NCBI GenBank assembly: GCA_009193035.1
Contig: SWDT01000033.1
Span: 62,001 to 126,000, forward strand
Reading direction: 5' to 3'
DNA: 64,000 nucleotides
DNA from: Halicephalobus mephisto
Lineage: Eukaryota; Nematoda; Chromadorea; Rhabditida; Panagrolaimidae
Each line of letters begins with the position of its first letter. Within the stretch, counting starts at the first letter, position 1. The notes under the pieces are model-generated. The model was given only the letters and a program-made list of their open reading frames with translations. It did not search any database and was not told the DNA's origin. Of the stretch, positions 13,108 to 22,324 are shown in pieces. The position numbers and the translations under genes were made by a program.

Positions 13108-13929
13108 TCACATGTGAAATCCGAAGGCTTCTAGCAGTTGAACACGAAACTCTTCTTCTTCACCAGCAAGAAGGTCATTGTCAAAGGTTTCGCACTTTTG
13201 AGATCGCCCGTGGTTGAGATTATTGTCAAGCCAGAGACCGCTTTTGCCTTGCCCTCCTCCGATGGAGATAAATTCCTTGGCAGAATCGATGAAGAACTCA
13301 TTCTTCCCTGTCCAGTGAAAGCATTTCAAAGCACTGCAATAATAAATTTCCAAAAAGTTTAAAATTTAACAACTCACAGATCGGCAGAACCCGTGGAGTT
13401 ATCCAAGTCGTCATGCTTGTTTTCTTCTTGCAAACGCTCTGATTCAATAAATTTAAAAAGAAAACAGGCATCAGCAGTTCCATAATAATGTTCAGATTGT
13501 CGAAGAGCGTCACTAATAACAGCTCCGAAAACGTGTCCTTGATCATCACGAACAACCAAGAGAACAGGAGAGTAAACTTCCAGCCATGGCTCCATCTTTC
13601 TGAAGACACAAAGCAAAACATCATGTAGTATATGTAATATATATCGAAAAGTTAAAAACCCACCGGTACAATGTGGATAAACAAAATCCATCTCTGACAC
13701 TGTTGTAGATCGGAACCCAGGGATATCCTTCAGCTCTAGGAGGAAGAGTGTTAGCTAGCAACTTGATCATCATTTCATTGAGGATTTCAGATTGCAAAGC
13801 GCCATCCGGGACAAAAGGATCAGAGATATCAAGAACTGTGCTGACAGAACTGGATCCAAAGGTGAGTTCACCTTCATCCAAAGAAGTCTCGCTGTAGTCA
13901 ATCTCCAAGATAGGCTGTTCAACACTCAT
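13108..13929 (-). CDS. TLDc-domain protein (OXR1/NCOA7-like)
   Basis: TLDc proteins such as OXR1 and NCOA7 protect against oxidative stress, and several bind and modulate the V-ATPase. The predicted exons are 13929-13664, 13599-13378 and 13333-13108, about 237 residues. After an acidic Ser-rich N-terminus the whole protein is the TLDc fold: LLANTLPPRAEGYPWVPIYN near residue 60, then LLVVRDDQGHVFGAVIS, FHWTGKNEFF, and the signature GLWLDNNLNHGRSQKCETFD near the C-terminus. There is no LysM domain, so this is a short TLDc-only form. I chose the ATG at 13929 because a TTTCAG acceptor sits four bases before it. An in-frame upstream ATG at 14013 would add a hydrophobic stretch, but that stretch overlaps the acceptor. 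The gene lies 251 bp downstream of sqv-4 on the same strand, so it may be the second gene of an operon. Confidence 0.85.
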
Positions 13930-13942
13930 CTTTCTGAAACAC
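13930..13942 (-). promoter_or_regulatory. putative trans-splice acceptor of the TLDc gene
   Basis: The - strand reads gtgtttcag followed by AAAG and the start ATG. A 3' splice site this close to a start, with no convincing upstream exon, is typical of a spliced-leader addition site. Confidence 0.5.
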
Positions 13943-14111
13943 TCTATTAGGAAAAGCATTTTCGAAATCACAGCCAACACGAGAAATAAGAGAACTAGAA
14001 TGAACTTAGACAAAGGAACGACCGAGAGTCAGGCAATTTTTAAATTCTATTTCTTTCGCGACAAACAATCGTTTCGAGAGATTTTAAGAATCGTAATCAA
14101 GTTGGTGAAAG

Positions 14112-14117
14112 TTTATT
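14112..14117 (-). terminator. AATAAA poly(A) signal of sqv-4
   Basis: AATAAA on the - strand, about 65 bp after the sqv-4 stop and about 185 bp before the next start. The spacing fits an internal operon poly(A) site or a simple gene end. Confidence 0.5.
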
Positions 14118-14180
14118 TCAAGTGAATGTCTACTCCAACATATCCCAATACTGTTTTGCTTTTCAATAGCTTTCATGTCT

Positions 14181-15780
14181 TTAGTTAAACGACTTCATGC
14201 TTTGCGTAGGGGCAATTCCGATGCTGAAAACCCGGAATCCAATTGTTTTCAGTTTTTTGTGGTCAAGTAACATCCGACCGTCGAAGATGGAAGCAGGTTT
14301 CTTCATCGCCATGAACATTTTCTCGTAATCATAGTCCTTAAATTCATCCCACTCAGTCAAAATGACAATAGAATGGGCGTTTTTGGCTGCTTCATAAGGA
14401 CTCTGATAGACGTCAACTAACTGCTGAACTGTTTCCTTTGAAGAGACAATGGCCAACTCGTTACGAATTACGGTCTCAGGCACTTTGGGGTCGTAGACAC
14501 AAAGATGAGCTCGTTCTTCGAGTAAATGCTTACCGATGTGAATCGCTGAGGATTCACTGAAAAAGTAAATTTAACTAATTACTTTTTGGAGATCTCACCG
14601 AGTGTCCGCCGTGTTCTTTTTGAACGCAAATCCGAAGATGGCGATTTTCTTGTCCGTGACCGTGTTGAACATTTCGGAAATGATCAAATCTGCGAAACGA
14701 CGGCGTTGGTGGTTGTTGATTTCGACGATGGAAGCGAAGTAATTTGCTTGGACATGGAGATTCAGGGACTCGCAGAGGTACACTAAACTCAAGACGTCTT
14801 TCTGGAAACAAGAACCTCCGAATCCGACGGAGGCGTTGAGGAACTTGTTTCCGATTCTGGTGTCCTTCCCGACGGCGTGGGCGACTTCTCTGACATCAGC
14901 TCCGGTAATTTCACAGATGGCACTGACGGCGTTGATGGAGGAGATTCTCTGAGCGAGCAGGGCATTGGCAACGAGTTTCGACAACTCCGAGGACCAAGTG
15001 TTCGTCGTGATGATCCTCTCTCTAGGGACCCAGTGCTCGTAGATGGCCACAAGTTGAGCGATAGCCTTGTGTCCTTCCTCGTTGTCCTCTCCTCCGATCA
15101 GGACTCGATCAGGATTGGACAGGTCATTTATGGCAGTTCCTTCGGCGAGGAATTCCGGGTTGGAAAGGACCTGGAAGTACTGCTCTTTATTGTGTTCCTG
15201 AGCCTCCTTCAGAATCTGCTTGATGGATTGAGCAGCTTTCACAGGCACTGTGGACTTCTCGACCACAATTTTGGGTCCAGTGGAATATTCCGCGATTGTT
15301 CTGGAGACTGACTCCACATACTTCAAATCCGGGGCCATTCCCTGCAAGTTCCATATATGAACGACAAATAAAACAAAGAACACCAACCTTTCCTCGACCG
15401 TACATCTTGGTTGGGGTGTTGACGGAGATGAAAATCAAATCTGCCTCGTTGATAGCTGATCCAATATCACTCGAGAAAAACAAGTTTTTCCCTCTACATT
15501 TCTTCACAACTTCATCCAACCCAGGCTCATAAATGGGGAGTTGGTCAGTGTTCCACTGATCAATTTTCTCCTTGTTCATGTCCACAACAGTAACCTGGAT
15601 TTCGGGACATTTGTAGGCTATCATGGCACAAGTAGGTCCCCCTACATATCCGGCACCAACACAAGTAATTTTTTGGACCTATAAAAAGCGAAATTTATAT
15701 ATTAAAAAAACCAAACAAACCTTGTCGACCATCTTCCGTTGGCTTCCCGGTTTTGAATCTTTGTCTTCCTTCAAATTCAT
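14181..15780 (-). CDS. sqv-4: UDP-glucose 6-dehydrogenase
   Basis: Oxidises UDP-glucose to UDP-glucuronate with two NAD+, the precursor for chondroitin and heparan sulfate chains. In C. elegans the orthologue sqv-4 is needed for vulval morphogenesis and embryonic cytokinesis. The predicted exons are 15780-15721, 15678-15388, 15341-14599 and 14556-14181, giving 489 residues, normal for the family. Visible landmarks in order: the Rossmann motif [64 protein letters not shown], and the catalytic cysteine in [11 protein letters not shown]. These are followed by [27 protein letters not shown] and IFDGR. The first exon adds a short Lys-rich leader; a second Met (MVDK) is a possible start. The ATG has no obvious acceptor directly before it. 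Confidence 0.95.
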
Positions 15781-16597
15781 TTTTCAGGAATACGAATCAG
15801 ATAATACACGATTTTCGGACGAAACACAACAATTCGGAATGTTGGGAAAAGTGAATGACCCTCAGACAACGCTTCTATGCAAACGAAAAAGTTCTTTGGC
15901 ACGACATTATCAAAAGCCAAACCGTGGGCATCTAGGCATTCAAAAAGATAAAAATCCACGTCAAAAGCGTGGTTGTTGATAAAAATTAATCAGTTATTTT
16001 TACGATAAAAATGTCCAACAAAAAGTGAAAAGTTTATCGAGGGAGGAATTTGTCCGTTTTCCGGAAATTCGGTCTTTTCTAAGTGAGATTCTGATTTTTG
16101 AACAGGGAATCATCCACGAGAAAAACAACGTCATCCACGTCGATTCCCATTGTTTGAAATAAATCTAGTCAAATTCCAATTCGACAAACGTAAACCAAAT
16201 AAACGTTGTGCTTTTCGGTAATGGACGTTGTAAAAACATTATTATCTTTTATTTTCTATAATATTCAAAAATAAACAAAAATGGAAGAAACTAAAGTTAG
16301 TTTTAGTTTCGGTGCCAAGCAACGAAACTTCGAAAACCAACGAAACACAAACAAATCTATCCTTTTCCGTTCGTCTGCTGGGGACGTTCATCGTTATCAG
16401 AATTCACACACAAAAATATAAAAGTCGAAATTTGCAAAATTGAAATAATTACACACCATTACAAAAATCAAAAATGAATTTTAAGAAATTGTTTCTATGG
16501 GAATTTCCCGAAGTTTTTAGGAACAATAGTGGCTTATGTGACAGCTCTAGTTCTATGCAGTGATGATTTCGTAACCTTGCACAATATCGAAATTAAC

Positions 16598-16896
16598 CAT
16601 ATATGAACTTTTTAGAAAAGTGTCTCAATGGGAATTTGGAGAAGTTTTTAGAAACTAAAGTAGCCTAAAACTTTTACTTTATGTAATAGTGATTTCGAAA
16701 TCAGTGTTTCGAGACTATATTCTGTCTGGATAGAGCTAGAAACTTCTGGGTTATGGTATATAGAGTATAGAACTCTCTGACCTCCTTCGAGGACTAATCT
16801 TCATATATGAAAGTATTAATAAATATCCCAAAAGTCAACTAACGCTTAAACAATCCACTGAAGACGGATTCATTTTATTCCTTCAAGAAATTAAAA
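16598..16896. repeat. 299-bp dispersed repeat, copy 1 (intergenic)
   Basis: Aligns without any gap to 21296-21594 in the same orientation (constant offset of 4,698 bp) with about six substitutions, so roughly 98% identical. It starts with catatatgaactttttag and ends with caagaaattaaaa. No terminal inverted repeat is visible, and I could not define a target-site duplication. A diverged tandem relative of its 5' part lies immediately upstream. Confidence 0.9.
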
Positions 16897-17758
16897 GTAG
16901 ATAACGCAATCACAATAATGACGAATAAGACTAAATTTCAAATATATAAATGCATTCAAAGAACAAGTTTGGCAAGACAATAAGAAAGAAATAGTGAGTA
17001 CTGATTGAGATCTTAGATGGATCTAGGAAGCAGATAATGGAGTTTAAAAATAAATCAAGATAATCGTCATTGGTGATTAAGAAAACTTAACGGACAATTC
17101 CACAATAAAAATTTTTATCGATTATAAAAACTATTGTTTTCTTAATTTTTTTATTTTATAAATTAGATTACATTGCAAATTTTTGTCCATTGTGATCGTC
17201 GTTTTCCGAATTTTTGATTTTATTAAATTCCTTTGATTTTAAAAGAATCCTCAACAATCCTAAGCTCTGTAAAGATTTATTTATCCAGCAACTCACTGGA
17301 TTTCAAGATTTCATACATTTTCGAAAATCTGAATCCTACATTTCATACATCTTCAATTTGCTTCCTTTATGAGAATTAAAAATAAATAATTTTAATCCTA
17401 ATTTACTCGTGGTATTAATTATTTATGGAAAAATTGCAAAAAATCACAAAATGCATAAAAACTACGAATTTTTAACATATTTCACATTAACTAGCCAGAT
17501 TAACCGTTTGAGGGTCGTTTTTTTGATTTTTCAATCAATGACTTGTCCTTGGAATGACAAAATTGAAACCAGACTTTCCCGCTCAATTTCCTTTTTCCGG
17601 TCCTTTGTAACTCGCACTGCTCTTTTTCGCGCATCTCGCAGCGAGTAATTTCTCCTTTTTGCGTGCTTTTCGAGGTCCTTCGTTCGATCGCCTGATCTGG
17701 ACTCGGAGAATTTGTGTTCTCTGCCATTTTTTGGAATTATTGAGTTCTCCAGACCATT

Positions 17759-17772
17759 ATTTTGGTTTGTAG
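17759..17772 (+). promoter_or_regulatory. putative trans-splice acceptor of cdk-4
   Basis: The sequence ttttggtttgtag ends three bases before the first ATG of cdk-4, as expected for spliced-leader addition at the start of the transcription unit. Confidence 0.45.
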
Positions 17773-17775
17773 TTG

Positions 17776-18833
17776 ATGATGGAGCCGGCTGCATCGTCTT
17801 CAACGGTTATGCCTACAGATCAGCAACCTCAGAATCGGAGTGTTTCTGACTTCCACAAAGGAGAGGAAATCGGACGTGGTGCCTATGGAGTAGTCTACGA
17901 CGTGACAGAGAAGCAGACGGGTCATTTGGTGAGGATTTTAGGCCAAAGTTGATATATGAAAGTCTCTCTTTAGTACGTTATGAAGGTGATCACGTTCCCT
18001 TCCAACAGTGATGGTGTTCCGCAAAGTGTTATTCGCGAGATCTCCGCTCTGATGTCAATCAAGAAGCTAAAGCATCCGAATATTGTGCAGTGAGTTTCTT
18101 AACGTCTTGTTGACGCAAAAATTTCCTTTGTAGGTTATACGATGCGTTTGTTTCTCAAGATGATGGAAACACAGTCTTGTCCATATTGTATGAAAAATGT
18201 AATTGGGACCTTCATTTCTTCCTGAAGAAAATTCCTCGGAAGATGGAAGAACCTCAGATCAAATGGTATGTTTATCAGCTGTTCGGGGCCTTGGAATTCC
18301 TCCATTCCCACAACATTGTTCATCGCGATGTCAAACCAGAAAACATACTCCTCAATGTAAACCAGCAGCTGAAATTGGCCGATTTCGGATTGGCGAGGAA
18401 CTTCAGCATGCATGCTACCTACACAACGACAGTGGTCACGCTCTGGTACCGAGCTCCGGAGATTCTGCTTCAGTCTGATTATAACAGCAGTGTCGATATT
18501 TGGTCTGGTGGATGTGTTATTTACGAGCTGTTCCAGCGTGAAGCTCTCTTCCCTGGCAATAACGAAGGCGAAACTCTCTTCCTAATTATAGACAAACTAG
18601 GAACTCCAGATATAAGTGACTGGCCTCATGACGCCGTTGTTGAGCATTCCAGTTTCAAGAAAATTCCGAAGAAGTCGATCGTCACACATCTCCCTGAAAT
18701 TGCAGACAACTATCGTCTGATCCATTTGCTAGATACCATACTGTCTTTCAATCCTCACAACCGTCCAACTGCCAAGGACATCGTTGCCAATATGTGGTTC
18801 GATGAATATAGAAAAGTTCCACCTCGTCATTAG
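17776..18833 (+). CDS. cdk-4: cyclin-dependent kinase 4/6
   Basis: Ser/Thr kinase that, with cyclin D, phosphorylates Rb (LIN-35 in C. elegans) to allow G1/S entry. The predicted exons are 17776-17928, 17974-18089 and 18134-18833, giving 322 residues. The start is a tandem ATG-ATG. In order: a short Ser-rich leader; the Gly-loop GRGAYGVVY; the Lys in VMKVI; a PSTAIRE-type helix PQSVIREISAL (CDK4/6-like rather than PSTAIRE); the catalytic loop VHRDVKPENIL; ADFGLA; an activation loop ending TVVTLWYRAPEILLQSDY; VDIWSGGCVI; and FPGNNEGETL with GTPDISDWP. The TVVTLWYRAPE, GN.E and DWP motifs separate CDK4/6 from CDK1/2 and CDK8. A second gene follows after 115 bp, so this looks like the first gene of an operon. 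Confidence 0.85.
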
Positions 18834-18933
18834 CTATTTCGAAAACGATTTGTTAAATTAGATTCTATTATTATTGTGTGGACAAACCGGTTGTACGCCG
18901 TGTTTATTTTTAACTTTGATTAGTTTATTTCCT

Positions 18934-18948
18934 ATATCTTCATTGTAG
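18934..18948 (+). promoter_or_regulatory. putative trans-splice acceptor of the downstream operon gene
   Basis: The sequence atcttcattgtag lies directly against the ATG at 18949, 115 bp after the cdk-4 stop. The mature 5' UTR would consist only of the spliced leader. Confidence 0.55.
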
Positions 18949-19748
18949 ATGGCTGGTGAAAGCTCAAGCGTTCCAGCACGCTCTGCTTTGAGCTCACAAT
19001 CTTTGTCGTCAGTCAGTGAGAACCGGGTTCTCAGGCAAGAGCTTGTCAAATGCCGACGAGAACTCAGATTGACTCAGGAAAAAGTTGATCAACTCTCATC
19101 AAATGGAATTTTTCAATCTGGAAAATCAAGATGGTATGCTGAGAAGAATGCGACAAAGGATGACTGGATTCGTAAGTTTCACGTACTACTAGACTTGGCT
19201 TTTGAACAATCAGAGAAGGTATTTGAACTTCAATGTCAGTTGGAGGTGAGTATTGAGCTCGCAACAGCTCTTATTTGGCTTGTTTTTTTCAGAATGAGAG
19301 ACGCCGTCAAGCACTTGCACAGAGATATGGCATCTCTTACTTGTCCATGTGCGTTAATTATTTCATATTTCTGAAAACAATTATTAATTTTAGGGATTTT
19401 GAACCATCTCCTGATTTGACTGGTCTATTAGATCTCTTTGAAGTTGGTAAACTGGCGAACACACCGAAAGAGAAAAAGCCAACGTATAAGACCTCTGTAT
19501 TTGGCGAACTGGATGATGAATTGCAGAGCATTGATGAAAATGATGAAGACTGTAACCTAAACCTTGGAGGAGGCTGGTGTAACGAAGAATCCCCCACTTC
19601 AAGCTCATTATACACACGATCCATCCCGGTTTTGCCGACATTGCGCAGTAGTTCCGGACCTGACTACAGCGTGATCACTCAAGGAACCACTTGCACTGCT
19701 CGTCGTACTTTACAACATCCTGCGGCGGTCATTGGATTCAAACATTAG
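18949..19748 (+). CDS. unrecognised coiled-coil protein, probable second gene of the cdk-4 operon
   Basis: The predicted exons are 18949-19245, 19293-19348 and 19394-19748, giving 235 residues with consistent phases. I do not recognise a family. Residues 1-25 are Ser-rich. Residues about 25-50 (ENRVLRQELVKCRRELRLTQ) and about 85-115 (ending NERRRQALAQRYG) have heptad-like charged and hydrophobic spacing, suggesting coiled coils. The C-terminal half is acidic, then Ser/Thr-rich, and likely disordered. There is no signal peptide or membrane segment. The ATG follows an acceptor-like sequence and lies 115 bp after cdk-4. It could be a scaffold or adaptor, but the sequence gives no function. It converges on the gene at 19905-20827. 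Confidence 0.8.
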
Positions 19749-19904
19749 AAGCAGCTTTATTTATTCGTGCACAAAGTTAGAATAATGTGCAATTTCCTAG
19801 AATAGTCGGGTGGGCAGATTTCAGCGAGCTTTACTAGTTGTCTGTTGAATAAAAAGACCGTGAAGTTGTTTGGATAGTTTTGTGAATTTGATAAAGTTCG
19901 GAGG

Positions 19905-20827
19905 TTATCCTGCACAGCAGAAGCAGCAACAAGCGACGATGGCGACAAAGAGGACGATCCACCAAGCCTCGTTGGAGGCATGCATCGGGAGTTCCTCTTC
20001 TGTCAGGGTCCGCTCCTTGAAATCCAGCTGGACTATGAGAGGGGATTCCGACCATGTTTCACAGGCGACTCCCATTTGGGTGTCTTGGCTGAAGAAGGAT
20101 AGGTAAATTAGAATGTAAAGTGGAGTCAATTATTTTGAATAATTAAAATTTATGATTTGAAAAAAATTGATCAATATAAAAGGACATCGTAATGCCGGGA
20201 AGTATTAATGCAGTTACTTTAAGTATTAAATGATAGTTTTGTATTGATTTTTTTAGATTTTGTAAAATTGAATTTTTTCGAAGTGTTTTTTCAAATATTA
20301 AAACTTACATGTAACCGTCACAATTCCAAACACATTCTGAATGGGTAGAATTTCTGTAGACAAAAGAACTGCACATGCAGTGGTTTTCTAGGACATTGTT
20401 TCCATAGGATGTACAGCTCGTACACAGTGGATGACAGTTTTTACAACTCTAAAAAATAAAAAATAAAAAAAAATTATAAAAAAAATAAATAAAAAATTTA
20501 GCTGTATGACAGATGCTCTTCAACGACATTTTCTTCTCCTATTTCGTAGGATTTATATAATTTCGTTTTTATATAGGTTTTTTGGTAAATTAACTTAATG
20601 TCTCAGTTTAGTAAGAAAATGATCAATTTGATTAACTTTGAAACCAGAACGGGTCAAAGGAGAGCAACTACCGCTGGGGAGCATCTGTTGTATGGCCGGA
20701 ATTTTGTCGACGAACTTACTCCATCAGAAGTTAGAAATTGGTCCGTTTTGCATTTAAGTGGATTTGTGTCACATTGATCGAAGAAAAATAAAATTAAAAA
20801 AATAAAAGCGGCCAAACGACTGAGCAT
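19905..20827 (-). CDS. small cysteine-rich secreted/membrane protein with C-terminal membrane anchor
   Basis: The predicted exons are 20827-20720, 20448-20309 and 20088-19905, giving 143 residues; all donors are gtaagt and phases agree. A signal peptide (core LAAFIFLILFFF) is followed by a short Cys-rich domain with the pattern CKNCHPLCTSC, a further CMCSS, and a CVWNC segment. This spacing resembles furin-like or growth-factor-receptor Cys-rich modules. The C-terminus is a hydrophobic segment (WWIVLFVAIVA) ending in CCCFCCAG, so either a tail anchor or an acylated end. I cannot assign a function. An alternative upstream start at 20908 would bury the signal peptide internally. It ends 157 bp from the convergent gene at 18949-19748. 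Confidence 0.7.
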
Positions 20828-21037
20828 CTCGGAGTTCGAAAATGAACAATTTCTTAATTTTTCGGAAATGTTTTTAAAACTAGATTCTGAGTCATTATGA
20901 ATCAACAATGTTGAAACCGATAGAAAAACAATCCGGAACTTAAAATCATATTACTAATTGCACAGAAATACGAGTATTTAGAATAAGATAAAATAGATAA
21001 TATCGGGAAACTTAGATAACCTTTTGGTAATTAATTT

Positions 21038-22324
21038 TCACAAGCTATAGTATTTACAAGCAGTGGCCCGGTAAACTTCCTTGATGATGTCTGAATCGAC
21101 GGATTCATAACCTTCGAAACCAGAAGACTGCTGCAGATTCTGAGTGAGGAATTCCAAACAAAGCTGCTTCACAAACGGAGCGTTGAATTGGTAGGCAAAC
21201 GCTGTAACTTTCCAAATGTTTTCTTCTGTCAACTTGACTGCCTCAAACCAACCCTCGAGTTTTTTCTAAAACAAATATAATATTATCGTAAAAATCATAT
21301 ATGAACTTTTTAGAAAAGTGTCTCGATGGGAATTTGGAGAAGTTTTTAGAAACTAAAGTAGCCTAAAATTTTTACTTTATGTAATAGTGATTTCGAAATC
21401 AGTGTTTCGAGACTATATTCTGTCTGGATAGAGCTAGAAACTTCTGGGTTATGGTATATAGAGTATAGAACTCTCTGACCTCCTTCGAGGACTAATCTTC
21501 ATATATGAAAGTATTAATAGATATCCCAAAAGTCAACTAACGCTTAAACAACCCACTGAAGATGGATTGATTTTATTCCTTCAAGAAATTAAAAAACTAA
21601 CCATAAAATAACTCATTCCGTATTTGTCTACGAACTGATAGAGATCCATGGCCGAATCCAGGTCGAGCTCGGGCAGAACATCCTTCTCGTAGATAAACCT
21701 CATGGAAGCGTCGACAATCTTGTAATCGAACTCCTTGATTGTAACCCGGTTTTCTCTGGCTTCAATACAATCGGAATTGAGCATAGTTTTGAAAACTGGA
21801 GAAACAATGGACAAAATGTCCTTGTGAACTTTGATTTCTTCATCACCAACAACTATGGTGAAATCAGCAAACGTTTTTGAATCCCACAATGCACTAGCTA
21901 TGGAAGGAATCACATGACAAGGGTTAGGCTGAGGAATAATCGGCTTCAAAGTAACTTCGACGTCGAGGGTGATATATCCATCTCTGATAAATCCCTTTTC
22001 TTGATCTAGAAGGTCCTTAGTGGCCACGAAGTTACCCCAACCCCAAGCACAATGTGGAACGGAAAACAGGTTCTCCTCACTAACGACAGTCTGGTCTTCA
22101 TCGTTGCTTTGAAGAACGAACTTGTAGGTACATTGGACGTCCACTGGTGAGGTGATACAGAGGAAAAACTCAGTGTTTTCGCCGTGATAGCATTCCACGT
22201 AGAGAATAGCACAAGTTCTAGAATCAAAAAATACTGTAGAGCTTTCGGACGAGAAGTCTTCGGATTTGATCTTCTCTTTGGGGATTTTCCATCGGTAAAA
22301 TCGATGAACTTCGGTCAGGACCAT
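21038..22324 (-). CDS. MATH-BTB (BATH) protein
   Basis: Probable substrate adaptor of a Cullin-3 ubiquitin ligase: the MATH domain binds substrate and the BTB domain binds CUL3. The exons are 22324-21602 and 21265-21038, giving 316 residues. The MATH domain covers about residues 5-145 (starting HRFYRWKI). The BTB domain covers about 165-270 (ADFTIVVGDEEIKVHKDIL, then SPVFKTML). A BACK-like helical tail follows in exon 2. A ttttag acceptor lies 16 bases before the ATG and may be a spliced-leader site. The family is greatly expanded in Caenorhabditis and evolves fast. The single intron (21266-21601, 336 nt) is nearly all occupied by a repeat found also 4.7 kb away. I cannot name an orthologue. 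Confidence 0.9.
21296..21594. repeat. 299-bp dispersed repeat, copy 2 (fills the MATH-BTB intron)
   Basis: Direct, gap-free match to 16598-16896 with about six substitutions. Only 30 bases at the acceptor end and 7 at the donor end of the 336-nt intron are not part of the repeat. Confidence 0.9.

Larger units (their letters stand above)
15781..17775. other. 2-kb spacer between divergent sqv-4 and cdk-4
   Basis: This must hold the promoters of sqv-4 (-) and the cdk-4 operon (+). I see no further gene. It contains one copy of a 299-bp repeat (16598-16896), preceded at about 16487-16590 by a diverged relative of the first part of that repeat. GC-richer sequence at 17560-17720 lies just upstream of cdk-4 and is open in two - strand frames, but it has no gene-like features. 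Confidence 0.5.

Noticed and set aside
13930..14013. Upstream ATG extending the TLDc protein with a signal-peptide-like stretch
   Set aside because: The stretch ends in a good TTTCAG acceptor next to the internal ATG and TLDc proteins are cytosolic; it is better read as outron.
17500..17803. Two overlapping - strand frames upstream of cdk-4
   Set aside because: They overlap the cdk-4 start and outron, are highly charged with no domain, and differ in frame; probably chance in a less AT-rich promoter.
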